Origin: Bacillus piscicola
GTDB taxonomy: Bacteria; Bacillota; Bacilli; Bacillales; Marinococcaceae
NCBI RefSeq assembly: GCF_022458745.1
Contig: NZ_JAJJJF010000009.1
Coordinates: 1 to 64,000 of the forward strand
DNA: 64,000 nt
Direction: 5' to 3'
The notes under the pieces were generated by a model that saw only the letters and a list, made by a program, of their open reading frames with translations, was not told the DNA's origin and searched no databases. Positions 42,555 through 51,373 of this stretch are shown piece by piece (position 1 is the first letter of the stretch; each line of letters opens with the position of its first letter). Position numbers and translations under genes: made by a program.

Positions 42555-44969
42555 CTATCTATTTTTATCAGGAAAACGAAATTGCAACGAACAACTTTCG
42601 TTTAGTTTTAAATACGCATTATACTTCTTGCCACTTTTGGAGATAAATCCTTTTATCAAGGGAGTTTCTTTCCCTTCTATCAAAGCAAACACCATTTTTT
42701 TATTTAATTCTTTTCCGCTCACATTCTTTATGATTCGAAAATCGCAGTTTGGGTAATTGGAGCATCCGTATAACTTTTCACGATTTGTGACGTATCCTTC
42801 TTTGCACTTTGGACAACGTATTTGCTCTTGTTTCTCTTCATTTTTCATTTCTGTATTAGTTGAACGATTCATAAATTCTAACTCAAGCGTTCCTTCATTT
42901 ATGTCCTTTATCTTTAGTCGTGCTTTATATTCCTTACCAGCTTTGCTTTTAAATTTTAGTACAGACGTTTTTCCGTGTTCTATCAAATCAACACACTGCT
43001 TTTTTGTGACTGTTTTTTTCCCAAATGTTGTCTTCCAAATTTTAAAATGGCAACCATCTTTCCAACGAGTGCAGCCAAATGCCTTTTTGGTGTCAACAAT
43101 TTTCCCCTGCTTACAGGAAGGGCAGTCAGTCAATGCATCAACTACACCTACGTCCTGTCTCTCCATATTCTTAATCTCTTCTACCATAAGCGATGTGAAC
43201 GGCTCGATACTTCCTAAAAAGGCATCTTTTCTTCCGTCCCCTTTCGCAATAGCATGAAGTTTTTGTTCCCATTCTCCGGTGAGTTCAGGAGATGTAAGGG
43301 TACGTATCCTGGTACTTTTCAGCATTTCAATAAGGATTCGACCCTTTGGGGTAATTTCAATCAATTTCTTTTGCCCATTGATATATCCAATATCTTTTAG
43401 CCTCTCCACAATCGATGCTCTGGTTGCTGGAGTGCCTAGACCTGTCCCTTTCATCGCGTCCCTCATATCCTCGTCGTCTAGTTCTTTGCCTGCCACTTCC
43501 ATTGCTTTTACTAGCGTTCCCTCGGTGTACGGCTTAGGAGGCTTGCTGACCCGTTTTTTGATCTCTGTCTTAGCGCACTGTACTGCTTTGTCAGGAGTCA
43601 AATGAACCCCTTCTCGTTCTTCTGTATCCTCTTCTTCGTCCCTCTGCTTTGATAGTGTTGTTCGCCACCCCTTATCTTCCCATTCTTTAATCATTGTTTT
43701 AAAAGAGTGTCCGGAGACATCAGTCGTGATGTGGTGTTCTTGAAACCTTGCTGCAGGGAAGAATTGAAGAAAAAAACGACGTGCAATCATGACGTAGATT
43801 TGCTGTTCATCATTCGTAAGATTACCTGTTGGAACTTTTTCTGTTGGAAAGATTGCATGGTGATCAGTTACCTTGTCCGGACGACACACTCGCTTACAGT
43901 TTTCTGTAATCACTTCTTTTTTGGCCAGCTCTACGCCCGGTAATTTCATCTTTTGAAAACGCGGCTTTATGAGATCAAAAACATCGTGCATTAGCGGAAT
44001 CTCTTCCTTCGTGACATAACGCGAGTCTGTGCGAGGATACGTAATGGCTTCATGCTTTTCATATAGACTCTGCGCGATATTAAGTGTCTGCTGCAACGTG
44101 TACCCATACACTTTATTCGCTTCCGACTGTAAAGCAGATAAATCAAACAGTTTTGGAGCTGACTCTTTTCCCTTTTTAATTTTATAATCAATAATTTTTC
44201 CCGGCTTCTCTTTTACACTCATTGCTAGTTGAGTTGCTTGTTGTGCATCTTTAATCACGCCTGAACCTTCCCATTTTCCCTCATAATTCTCTGACTCTTG
44301 AGTAAAAGTGGCTATAACATCATAGTGTGTATTACTTTGAAAGTTCTCTATCTCTTTGGCACGATCATACACCATAGCCAAGGTAGGAGTCTGAACCCTC
44401 CCTATGGTTAGCTTTGCATGATGCTTGGCAGAAAGCCCCCTGGTCCCATTAATGCCGACTAACCAGTCCGCTTTTGACCTTGCGTCTGCAGCTTCAAATA
44501 ATGGTTCGTATTCGTTGTTATTCTTCAAACAATCAAAGGCTTTTCTTATTCCACTCTTTGTTAAGGAATTGGTCCACAGTCGTTTGACAGGATGGTGTAG
44601 CCTTAGATGTCGGTAAATGAGTCCGAAAATGTATTGTCCTTCGCGCCCAGCATCACAAGCGTTCACAAGTAAGTTTGACTGAGAGGCTAGTTCACGTATA
44701 GTCTTAATACGTTCCATTTTCATCTTACTGGTATCCGCAATGTACTGAAAAGGATCTGGCATTATAGGGAGTTGTTCGAGATTCCAGTCCTTATATTTGT
44801 CATCGTATAGTGCTGGTGGAGCTATCCCAATTAAATGCCCCACTGCCCAAGTGATATAGTATCCATTCCCTTCAATGTACCCTTTTTGCTTCTTTCCTCC
44901 ATCTGAGAGTATCGCTTTAGCTATTTTTGATCCCATATCTGGTTTTTCTGCAACTATTAAGGTAGCCAT
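42555..44969 (-). CDS. topB: DNA topoisomerase III (type IA)
   Basis: 804 aa from ATG 44969 (AAAGGTGAG upstream). The Toprim part starts MATLIVAEKPDMGSKIAKAI and has VNACDAGREGQYIFGLIYRH. The active-site Tyr lies in AITYPRTDSRYVT (about residue 315). The C-terminal domain holds zinc ribbons (DCPSCKQGKIVD, CPKCKEGYVTNREKLYGCSN) and DUF-like repeats (KMVFALIEGKETPLIKGFIS). Plasmid-coded TopB is common with Gram-positive transfer systems. It decatenates DNA during replication or transfer. An intrinsic hairpin with T-run (45001-45031) precedes the gene. Confidence 0.95.
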   Translation of the reverse strand: MATLIVAEKPDMGSKIAKAILSDGGKKQKGYIEGNGYYITWAVGHLIGIAPPALYDDKYKDWNLEQLPIMPDPFQYIADTSKMKMERIKTIRELASQSNLLVNACDAGREGQYIFGLIYRHLRLHHPVKRLWTNSLTKSGIRKAFDCLKNNNEYEPLFEAADARSKADWLVGINGTRGLSAKHHAKLTIGRVQTPTLAMVYDRAKEIENFQSNTHYDVIATFTQESENYEGKWEGSGVIKDAQQATQLAMSVKEKPGKIIDYKIKKGKESAPKLFDLSALQSEANKVYGYTLQQTLNIAQSLYEKHEAITYPRTDSRYVTKEEIPLMHDVFDLIKPRFQKMKLPGVELAKKEVITENCKRVCRPDKVTDHHAIFPTEKVPTGNLTNDEQQIYVMIARRFFLQFFPAARFQEHHITTDVSGHSFKTMIKEWEDKGWRTTLSKQRDEEEDTEEREGVHLTPDKAVQCAKTEIKKRVSKPPKPYTEGTLVKAMEVAGKELDDEDMRDAMKGTGLGTPATRASIVERLKDIGYINGQKKLIEITPKGRILIEMLKSTRIRTLTSPELTGEWEQKLHAIAKGDGRKDAFLGSIEPFTSLMVEEIKNMERQDVGVVDALTDCPSCKQGKIVDTKKAFGCTRWKDGCHFKIWKTTFGKKTVTKKQCVDLIEHGKTSVLKFKSKAGKEYKARLKIKDINEGTLELEFMNRSTNTEMKNEEKQEQIRCPKCKEGYVTNREKLYGCSNYPNCDFRIIKNVSGKELNKKMVFALIEGKETPLIKGFISKSGKKYNAYLKLNESCSLQFRFPDKNR

Positions 44970-45000
44970 ATTTCTCACCTTTCTTGTTTTTTAATAAAAA

Positions 45001-45031
45001 AATAATCACAACGTTTTACGCTATGATTATT
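45001..45031 (-). terminator. Terminator-like hairpin 5' of topB
   Basis: On the minus strand AATAATCA pairs with TGATTATT around an AGCGT/ACG inner part and is followed by TTTTTTTATT. It lies between the phosphatase gene and topB, about 30 nt before the topB ATG. Confidence 0.65.
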
Positions 45032-45082
45032 GTGTCAGCTATTAAACTGTTGTATTGTTTCCGTACTGTTCTGGTATCCATG

Positions 45083-45817
45083 TTAATCAATGTCGCCCAA
45101 GTTTTTTTCGGCGCTCCTTACTTGTTTGATTTCATGAAAAGCAACCGTACCGCTTGCTTTATCCCATGCCCAATAGGTTTTATCGGTAAGGTTCACTAAA
45201 GCCAACTTTCCGGATGGTCGGAATACGCCGAGATCACAGCTAATCCTTGCTTCATCTTCTATTACTTCGTTCATTGGTGTGTGGCCATGAACTACCTTGC
45301 GTTGTTCACTTTTATTTAAAATTTTTTGTGGATCAGCTTCAAGAAAAGGCTCTCTTATCCATACAAACAAATCCATAGGCTGAGCATTGAGTGGTATGTC
45401 TGGATGAAAACCAGCGTGAACGTACATAAACTCTTCGTCCGAATGAGCACTAACGGATAGACTGGTTAACCACCTTATATGCGTTTCACGCTCACGTTTA
45501 CTTTTGAAGGTTTGTTCAAAACTATCTAGTGTAGCGGCTCCACCATTAATGAAAAATGACTTCTCCTCTAATTCTCCTTCGAGATACTGTTCTAGCATCC
45601 GTTCATGATTACCGCGCTGTACCCGTACATTAGGAAAAGTTTTATCAAGCCACCTCGCATACTTCACCACTTCTCCACTGTCGGGACCGCGATCAATCAA
45701 ATCACCTCCTATAAGGAGCTTATCTTCTTCTAAATTAATATCAGATTTTTGTATCAATTTCTTAAAAGGTTCTGCATATCCGTGAATATCACTGATCCAC
45801 CATTTCTTATTTGTCAT
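45083..45817 (-). CDS. Calcineurin-like metallophosphoesterase (PrpE/serine-threonine phosphatase type)
   Basis: 244 aa. The metal-binding blocks are WWISDIHGYAEP, LIGGDLIDRGPDSG and VQRGNHERML, followed by VHAGFHPDIP and VVHGHTPM, the five motifs of the PPP-like family. It probably removes phosphate from proteins or nucleotides. The stop of the upstream gene overlaps its ATG (45814-45817), so they are coupled. Its role on a plasmid is unclear. Confidence 0.88.
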   Translation of the reverse strand: MTNKKWWISDIHGYAEPFKKLIQKSDINLEEDKLLIGGDLIDRGPDSGEVVKYARWLDKTFPNVRVQRGNHERMLEQYLEGELEEKSFFINGGAATLDSFEQTFKSKRERETHIRWLTSLSVSAHSDEEFMYVHAGFHPDIPLNAQPMDLFVWIREPFLEADPQKILNKSEQRKVVHGHTPMNEVIEDEARISCDLGVFRPSGKLALVNLTDKTYWAWDKASGTVAFHEIKQVRSAEKNLGDID

Positions 45818-46092
45818 TTTTCTACCTTATCCTTTCTCTGTTTTATTTCCAGTTGGTGTTCCTCAATAAAGTTATAGATGATCGTTTCCTCGACTGAATA
45901 CTGTTTGGCCGAAAGAGCTACTGCTACTTCTTTCGGGTACCCCAATGGATCTATCTTATTCATCGCAGATAAGATAGCTTTGAACGTTGTTATCTCCAGG
46001 GGAATGTTTTTAACTATCATTAAACGAATTAACTTCTCGAAGTTATCTTGAAAAATCTGCTCATTGGTTGTCTGAGGTAATGTTTTGCTCAA
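45814..46092 (-). CDS. 92-aa protein of unknown function
   Basis: A small helical acidic protein (MSKTLPQTTNEQIFQDNFEK and following) without recognised motif. It starts 5 nt after the YhaM-like gene and overlaps the phosphatase gene by 4 nt, so all three belong to one transcript. Confidence 0.5.
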   Translation of the reverse strand: MSKTLPQTTNEQIFQDNFEKLIRLMIVKNIPLEITTFKAILSAMNKIDPLGYPKEVAVALSAKQYSVEETIIYNFIEEHQLEIKQRKDKVEK

Positions 46093-46097
46093 AAGAT

Positions 46098-47084
46098 TTA
46101 CCTACTTTCTGTTGTTGTTGGTTTGTATATCCTTCCAAGCGGATGAGTATATTCTACGGTGCCTTCATCCATCTCTTTTGTTCCTTCTTTGAACATTTCT
46201 ATTCTGCTGTCGATCATATCGACTTGATGCAGCAACATGGCTTCCAGTGTCATGGGCTCCTTTGGTGAACCATATTCCATCTTTCCATGATGGGATTGTA
46301 TGAGATGAATTAATTGGATGACTTTTTCATCATCAAATGTCTGTAATTCTTCTCTGATTGACTGAGCGGTACGATCGATTTCCATTACCATGAGTGTGAT
46401 ATGACCAATCATATTGCCTTCGACTGTGTAAGATGCATCTAATGGACCGGATATCTCTTTGCATTTCCCCATGTCGTGCAGTAAGACACCAGCCATCAGT
46501 ACATCTTTGTTGACGATTGGATATAGATTGAACAAAGCCTCCGCTATCCTTGCCATAGAAAGTGTATGATAGGCCAATCCTCCAACGTATGCATGGTGAT
46601 TTTTAGAAGCAGCTGGATATCGGAAGAAGGATCTGTCAAACTTCATAAACAACTTTGTTGTTATGCTACGCAATGTAGGATCTTCTATATTTTCTATAAA
46701 TCGATTGATTTCTTTTTTTATTTCTCCTGCCGGCAGAGGGGCTGTCCGGATTAAATTTCCTATGTTTACATTGGGATCATCATCCGCTACTGCTTCTATA
46801 CTTGTTATTTTGATCTGTAGCTTATCGCGGAAAACCGTGGTTTCCCCTCTTAATTGAACGATTGTACCGGCTTTAAATTTCTGATGAAGCATCTGCTCTG
46901 TTTCTCCAAGAGGAAATTCGCCTTTCCAGAGCTTACCCTCAACTTCTTTCTCTTTTTGACCAAATCGAAATGTCAGAAAAGGATCTTGATTTTTGGTGTA
47001 TCCAATGTTGCAATCCAGAATAATCACATAATCCTGGAAAATTTGACCGCCTTGCTTTAACTCTTGAAATGTGTGTGTTATCAT
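46098..47084 (-). CDS. YhaM-like 3'-5' exoribonuclease (OB + HD domains)
   Basis: 328 aa. The N-terminal 110 residues form an OB fold (IILDCNIGYTKNQDPFLTFR and VQLRGETTVFRDKLQIKITS), and the C-terminal part has an HD-domain: YHTLSMARIAEALF, AGVLLHDMGKCKEI (HD) and LIHLIQSHHGKMEYG. This matches YhaM, which trims RNA or ssDNA from the 3' end. It is plasmid-coded here and lies beside topB and the DnaC-like loader genes. Confidence 0.88.
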   Translation of the reverse strand: MITHTFQELKQGGQIFQDYVIILDCNIGYTKNQDPFLTFRFGQKEKEVEGKLWKGEFPLGETEQMLHQKFKAGTIVQLRGETTVFRDKLQIKITSIEAVADDDPNVNIGNLIRTAPLPAGEIKKEINRFIENIEDPTLRSITTKLFMKFDRSFFRYPAASKNHHAYVGGLAYHTLSMARIAEALFNLYPIVNKDVLMAGVLLHDMGKCKEISGPLDASYTVEGNMIGHITLMVMEIDRTAQSIREELQTFDDEKVIQLIHLIQSHHGKMEYGSPKEPMTLEAMLLHQVDMIDSRIEMFKEGTKEMDEGTVEYTHPLGRIYKPTTTESR

Positions 47085-47134
47085 TTTTTCCTCCTAAAAT
47101 ATGTTTAACAGTTACAGCCAATAAGTATTCCTTT

Positions 47135-47178
47135 TTAAGCAGGCTATGTGGTTCATAGCTGTCTTTACGCCTGCTTAA
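47135..47178. other. Hairpin between the small HTH gene and the YhaM-like gene
   Basis: TTAAGCAGGC pairs perfectly with GCCTGCTTAA (10 bp), with an inner GCTATG/CATAGC hairpin. No T-run follows on the minus strand, so it is better described as a stabilising or processing hairpin. It overlaps the end of the 58-aa gene. Confidence 0.45.
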
Positions 47179-47341
47179 TAGACCTACTTTTCTTTTTTAG
47201 CGGAACGTCGTTATCTAATTTCCATCTTCGTAAGTATGAGTAACTCACTCCATACCTTTGCGCAATAGCGGCATCGGTTATCTTTTGAGAAAGCCATTTG
47301 TATTTTTCAGTTGTCAAGTTTATTTCTTTTTTATTGGCCAT
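47165..47341 (-). CDS. 58-aa homeodomain-like HTH protein
   Basis: From ATG 47341 behind GGGAGG. The product has a clear tri-helical HTH: ITDAAIAQRYGVSYSYLRRW followed by KLDNDVPLKKK, typical of homeodomain-like DNA-binding domains. It probably regulates local promoters or bends DNA. No partner domain is present. Supported by ribosome site, frame and motif. Confidence 0.6.
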   Translation of the reverse strand: MANKKEINLTTEKYKWLSQKITDAAIAQRYGVSYSYLRRWKLDNDVPLKKKSRSIKQA

Positions 47342-47386
47342 GTGTTGTATTGCCTCCCTTTAAAAAAATAATGCGAGTTCTACTTG

Positions 47387-47581
47387 CTACTCAAACATCA
47401 CCTTCACACCGCAGGAGGTGCACGTAGTGCCTGAGTAACGTAGTGTGTCTTCCGATGGTAGGGACACTCCACAACTGGGGCAGAAATGAACCGTTTCGGC
47501 ATACACCTTCAGTAAATGTACAGATACGTTGCTATTTTTTGTTTGATAGACAGCTCTTTCTTCACTCATGAATGACATCAT
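47387..47581 (-). CDS. 64-aa zinc-ribbon protein
   Basis: Two CxxC knuckles (HFCPSCGVSL and TTCTSCGVKV) make a small zinc ribbon. The start may be ATG 47581 or, with better spacing to AAGAAGGG, ATG 47569. It lies between the small HTH gene and the DnaC-like gene. Role unknown; likely nucleic acid or protein binding. Confidence 0.55.
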   Translation of the reverse strand: MMSFMSEERAVYQTKNSNVSVHLLKVYAETVHFCPSCGVSLPSEDTLRYSGTTCTSCGVKVMFE

Positions 47582-47618
47582 CCCTTCTTTTTTGGTTTCT
47601 AACTATGGTGAAGAGTTT

Positions 47619-48473
47619 TTATATATGTCCCTTCTTGAAATGACGACGCCGGTAGTCGGTACCATTCATAATGAGCGGAGTGGTATGCATCATCATCCGG
47701 GAAAATATCCGTCGCATTTCTAAAGTAGAGTTGAAATCTTTAGACATGAGATTAGTCGTAAAGATATTGTGCTTTCCAGCTCGATCATCCATAATTTCAA
47801 ACAGTTTCTGCATTCCCCAACCGGTTATGTCCCCTTCTGCTCCTATATCATCGAAAACAACAATGTCAGCTTGAGAGATAGCGTTCAGTAGTTGAACCTC
47901 TGTATAAGCTGTTTTTTTGTCATATGAATGCCGGACTTTGGTTAATAACTTTGGTGTGGAGATAAATATGGCTGAATATCCTCTTTCCATCAAGTTTTTT
48001 GTGACACTTGCAGACAGATGGCTCTTTCCTGTACCGACCGTACCTTGGAATAGCAAGTTTTCCGGATGATTCAGGTCGAATCTTTTTACAAATGATTTAG
48101 CCTGCTCCCATGCAGATTGGAATTCTCCTGGCTCAAACGTTTCAAAGGTTGCATCTTTTAGGGAAGAATTGATCAAGCTGTTCTCTTCAAATAATTGTTG
48201 TACTCGGTTTACCTTTGCTTGTTGTTGGTTGACCTTCACTTTTGCAAGTGCTTCGCAGTCGCATGGACTGGGTTTTTCAACCCACTGTCCCTTTTTGGGG
48301 CCGAAGGGAATATACATCTTATAAACCACAACGGAACAGCCACAGCCTTCGCAAACATATTCGCTGATCGCTTCTCTTTTAAATGGTGATGAATCCTCTT
48401 TTTCTTCCTGTTTAGAATCCATAATCATACTGGTGGTTAACTGATCCAACGTCTTCATGATCGATTCCTTCAT
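47619..48473 (-). CDS. DnaC/IstB-like AAA+ helicase loader
   Basis: 284 aa. An N-terminal zinc-binding part (VCEGCGCSVVVYK, PCDCEAL) precedes an AAA+ domain: Walker A LFQGTVGTGKSHLSA, Walker B IVVFDDIGAE, sensor 1 HNIFTTNLM and Arg-finger region MRRIFSRMM. It loads a replicative helicase. ATG 48473 has GGGAGGAG upstream and overlaps the end of the DnaD-like gene for 62 nt, giving tight coupling. The pair DnaC-like/DnaD-like is the best sign of replication initiation functions in this window. Confidence 0.88.
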   Translation of the reverse strand: MKESIMKTLDQLTTSMIMDSKQEEKEDSSPFKREAISEYVCEGCGCSVVVYKMYIPFGPKKGQWVEKPSPCDCEALAKVKVNQQQAKVNRVQQLFEENSLINSSLKDATFETFEPGEFQSAWEQAKSFVKRFDLNHPENLLFQGTVGTGKSHLSASVTKNLMERGYSAIFISTPKLLTKVRHSYDKKTAYTEVQLLNAISQADIVVFDDIGAEGDITGWGMQKLFEIMDDRAGKHNIFTTNLMSKDFNSTLEMRRIFSRMMMHTTPLIMNGTDYRRRHFKKGHI

Positions 48474-49404
48474 TGTGAATCTCCTCCCTTCGACGATTTT
48501 TGATTTTCATTAATCTTCTTCTCGCTTCATGAACATTTGTGTTACGCAGAATACCGGCGGTATACTCTTCTCGTTTGTCTTCATGATCGAGTACGTGTTT
48601 GTACAAGGCGTAGTGGACCACATCAAGCGGATATTTAGAGAACCGCTCGGCCAATCGAATAAGAATATTCGTAGTTACTTTGCATGTGGCACGTGTCATT
48701 CGAATGACCTCAATGTATCGAACGAGCAATCGCTTGTTAATCTCAGACACTTGATCAATATTTTGTATTATTTCGACAAAAGTTTCGGAATCCGTTGATG
48801 AGCGAACCGCTGGTAATTTCTTTTTACATATAGCTGCCACATCTTTATATGTAAGCGGTTTTTGGTATAGGTTCATTTCTTCCCCACTGTCACCTGGCGT
48901 GATTTCTTCACTTGTTTCGGTATCCATACTATCTGGCTTTATGCAAACTTCATTTACATCCTCTTTTACTTTCTCTTTTACATACCTCCTACCTTGATAT
49001 TCAGGAGCCTTACTCTCCCAATGCTTTTCACTGTCGTTATCATTTACATTCCCTTTTACAATCATTTTTACATTTCCTTCGCTTTCTTGATCTACTGTAT
49101 CTTCGAAAGTATAAAAGTCATTGATTGTAATACGAATGCCATGTCCTTTTTTCGCGGAGTCCACGTTTATATATCCTTGGTTTTCCAAACGTTTGATTAT
49201 TCCACGTACAATCCGATATCCCCATCCCACTTCTTTAGACAAGGAATGAGCAGATACTAATATTGTTCCCTTTTCATCACTTTTTGCTGATTGGATATAA
49301 AGATAATGGTAAATCAGCTGATCTTTCACATCATCAAACGATAAACACGGCTGTACCGTGAAGTCCTTTGGATGCAAGTCTCTCCTACTCTCCTGTTTTG
49401 GCAT
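48412..49404 (-). CDS. DnaD/DnaB-like primosomal or replication initiation protein
   Basis: 330 aa from ATG 49404 (AGGTGG upstream). An N-terminal winged helix (DQLIYHYLYIQSAKSDEKGT, VSAHSLSKEVGWGYRIVRGI) is followed by a charged linker (about 110-190) and a helical C-terminal part (ILIRLAERFSKYPLDVVHYA, NTNVHEARRRLMKIKNRRRE) similar to the DnaD domain with its basic tail. It lies just upstream of the DnaC-like loader, matching the DnaD/DnaB-DnaI arrangement for helicase loading. Confidence 0.7.
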   Translation of the reverse strand: MPKQESRRDLHPKDFTVQPCLSFDDVKDQLIYHYLYIQSAKSDEKGTILVSAHSLSKEVGWGYRIVRGIIKRLENQGYINVDSAKKGHGIRITINDFYTFEDTVDQESEGNVKMIVKGNVNDNDSEKHWESKAPEYQGRRYVKEKVKEDVNEVCIKPDSMDTETSEEITPGDSGEEMNLYQKPLTYKDVAAICKKKLPAVRSSTDSETFVEIIQNIDQVSEINKRLLVRYIEVIRMTRATCKVTTNILIRLAERFSKYPLDVVHYALYKHVLDHEDKREEYTAGILRNTNVHEARRRLMKIKNRRREEIHNEGIDHEDVGSVNHQYDYGF

Positions 49405-49459
49405 GTTCACTACCACCTAAACGCATAATGAAACTTTTTATATCTTAAATGTTATTAAA

Positions 49460-49522
49460 AACATATCATAATTTTTTAGTATAATCAACATAATTGACAC
49501 TAAAAAATTAAACTTTTATAAT
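49460..49522. promoter_or_regulatory. Divergent promoter region with operator-like inverted repeat
   Basis: For the plus-strand HTH gene: -35 TTGACA (49494-49499), exact 17-bp spacer, -10 TATAAT (49517-49522), a perfect consensus promoter. An inverted repeat, TTTTTTAGT (49472-49480) and ACTAAAAAA (49499-49507), overlaps the -35 and probably also the divergent promoter of the DnaD-like gene. A dimeric regulator could control both. Confidence 0.75.
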
Positions 49523-49556
49523 GTAATTATAAATGTGTAGCGAAGGAGACTACCTT

Positions 49557-50330
49557 ATGGCCGTGCCTATAAAAGAAATTTACATTGATCTTTCTCCTGT
49601 TTTAGAGAGAACAGGACTAAACTTAAATAAATTGAGCGAGTTAACCAAAATACACCCGACAGTGCTATATAAACTTCAATGGTCAAGAGAAGAAGGGGAA
49701 AACAAGAGAGCTACATTGGATGTGTTAGAAAAGATTTGCACGATCACCCAGTGTCACCTTGATCAATTCATGTTTATTGAAGGGGAATCTCCTCCAATGA
49801 CATATCTACCAAACTTGGACCCTAAGTCTGAAAAAATTGAAATCACCTGTAATTTGCGCTATCTCCTTGCTAAAGAAGGGATGTCTTTACGGCAGCTTTC
49901 TCAAAGAATAGACGAAACGTATAATAACCTTTGGAAACTTGCGAACCAAGAGGTAAAACGATTATCCTTTCGGACCATCGGGAAGATTCTTGCTTTTTTT
50001 GACTGTGGGATCAGTGATCTCTTCCGTTTGGATATCCGTGATGGTACGGTTTTGAAAGAAACGACTTCCCCTTACGGACAATTAGAGTACAGCATATTCA
50101 TCAATTTAAGCGCTGTATTAAAAAAGAAAAACACTTCGATGTTAAAGGTTTCCCAGGGGAGCGGTGTACCTTATTCTTTGATTCGACGGATGAAAAACAA
50201 TGAAGCGGTTCAGGTTGATATTGAATCGCTTGAAAAGATTTGTAATTATCTCCAAGTGCCGCCTGATGAGATTATTAAGTACCGGAGAAAAAGCCCAGGT
50301 AACTCTCAAACCCAACCACCAAGAGAGTGA
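49557..50330 (+). CDS. Regulator with three tandem XRE-type HTH domains
   Basis: 257 aa from ATG 49557, chosen for GAAGGAG spaced 8 nt; an earlier in-frame ATG has none. Three Cro/CI-like domains follow one another: about 5-75 (NLNKLSELTKIHPTVLYKLQ, LEKICTITQCHLDQF), 90-165 (LRYLLAKEGMSLRQLSQRID, IGKILAFFDCGISDLF) and 180-245 (FINLSAVLKKKNTSMLKVSQ, LEKICNYLQVPPDEI). It may bind multiple operators and control the divergent replication genes. It is transcribed from a consensus promoter and is one of only a few plus-strand genes. Confidence 0.8.
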   Translation: MAVPIKEIYIDLSPVLERTGLNLNKLSELTKIHPTVLYKLQWSREEGENKRATLDVLEKICTITQCHLDQFMFIEGESPPMTYLPNLDPKSEKIEITCNLRYLLAKEGMSLRQLSQRIDETYNNLWKLANQEVKRLSFRTIGKILAFFDCGISDLFRLDIRDGTVLKETTSPYGQLEYSIFINLSAVLKKKNTSMLKVSQGSGVPYSLIRRMKNNEAVQVDIESLEKICNYLQVPPDEIIKYRRKSPGNSQTQPPRE

Positions 50331-50345
50331 TTAAATCAAAGAACA

Positions 50346-50390
50346 CAAAAAGGACTTCCCAGCCCATATTTGCTGGAAAGTCCTACTTTA
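50346..50390. terminator. Bidirectional terminator between convergent genes
   Basis: AGGACTTCCCAGC pairs with GCTGGAAAGTCCT (one mismatch), with A-run and T-run at the two sides. It separates the triple-HTH gene (plus) and the Mrr-like gene (minus). Confidence 0.75.
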
Positions 50391-50501
50391 TCAAGTGTAG
50401 TTAAGTAACGGACAGTTAACAAGACACATTGATCCCTATGTAAATTGTAAACTCCATTATACCACCTATATATAATGTCCTTCAAATTTAGGGCATATCA
50501 T

Positions 50502-51041
50502 TCAGCTTATTTTGGAACGGTACATCGACTTTACAAGTTGATCACGATCTATTAGTTGTACATCCGTTTTTGCTGCTAGCTTCTTTGCGGCCTTCGTGAA
50601 ATAACTATTGGTTACTACCCAAGCTATGTCCGCATTGTAATAACTCTTACCCGATACGACTTCTTGGACAGCTTTAATCCCAACATACGATTTGTACCTC
50701 TTAGCTTGGACAGCAATTTTTACCTTGTCTTTATATAATAATAGATCCACTCCATAATCAGATGTCTTGGGAGTGGTCTTAACTTTATATCCTTTAGAAC
50801 GGTATAATTCTGCCAGGTATTCCTCGAACGCTATACCGCTCATCTGATCTATTTCCAGTATGCCTGACTGTTTTATTCTATTTTTTCTCCATGCTGACCA
50901 CACGAACGCAAGTATAATCAAAATTATAAGTGACGTGACCGACGCTAAGGCTGCGGTAGCAAAGGAATTGGTCTGGTTCAGTGTGATGACTCCAGTCACA
51001 AGCACTATAAGGCTTGCTAGGGATTCCATACTGTTTTTCAT
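50502..51041 (-). CDS. Membrane-anchored Mrr-like restriction endonuclease-fold protein
   Basis: 179 aa. Two hydrophobic helices at the N-terminus (about 9-24 and 27-47) precede an Mrr_cat-like domain: MSGIAFEEYLAELYRSKGYK, TSDYGVDLLLYKD and VQAKRYKSYVGIKAVQEVVS, giving the D-QxK nuclease triad, and AWVVTNSYFTKAAKKLA. Such membrane-tethered Mrr proteins may degrade modified or foreign DNA or act in DNA uptake; here on mobile DNA it may be a defence or exclusion factor. Its ATG overlaps or nearly abuts the upstream gene. Confidence 0.8.
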   Translation of the reverse strand: MKNSMESLASLIVLVTGVITLNQTNSFATAALASVTSLIILIILAFVWSAWRKNRIKQSGILEIDQMSGIAFEEYLAELYRSKGYKVKTTPKTSDYGVDLLLYKDKVKIAVQAKRYKSYVGIKAVQEVVSGKSYYNADIAWVVTNSYFTKAAKKLAAKTDVQLIDRDQLVKSMYRSKIS

Positions 51042-51043
51042 GT

Positions 51044-51373
51044 CTATTCTCCCCCCTTGTCGCTAATCGCTAACTCTTTATCATAGAAGAAAACTTCCTT
51101 CTTTTCTTTATCCAGCCAAATACCAACGGCATACATATACCGCGTATCTTTACTACTTGTTGGTTTGATGCAGGTTACTATACCGCACTTATTTTTATAG
51201 AGTTCGAAATAACCAAGTGTATCTGCGGCATCGTCAACCGCTCTTATTATTTTGACAACATCTCCTTTGTCTACTTTGCAACGTCGTGAGGTGCTTTCTT
51301 GGGATGGCAGGTGGTTGTCTGATGAATCAAATAAACTTAGCTGTGTTGGCATTTCTGTCCGATCACTTCCCAT
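51044..51373 (-). CDS. 109-aa protein of unknown function with N-terminal clamp-binding-like motif
   Basis: The product begins MGSDRTEMPTQLSLFDSSDN, holding an exact QLSLF sequence, the consensus beta-clamp-binding peptide. The rest is a small SH3-like beta domain (VDKGDVVKIIRAVDDAADTL, NKCGIVTCIKP). It lies 2 nt upstream of the Mrr-like gene. Function unknown. About 120 bp of upstream DNA hold a GGGAGGTG site without an ATG after it. Confidence 0.5.
   Translation of the reverse strand: MGSDRTEMPTQLSLFDSSDNHLPSQESTSRRCKVDKGDVVKIIRAVDDAADTLGYFELYKNKCGIVTCIKPTSSKDTRYMYAVGIWLDKEKKEVFFYDKELAISDKGGE

Noticed and set aside
42757-43257. Plus-strand open frame of 166 codons inside topB
   Set aside because: The minus strand encodes conserved topoisomerase motifs over the same DNA.
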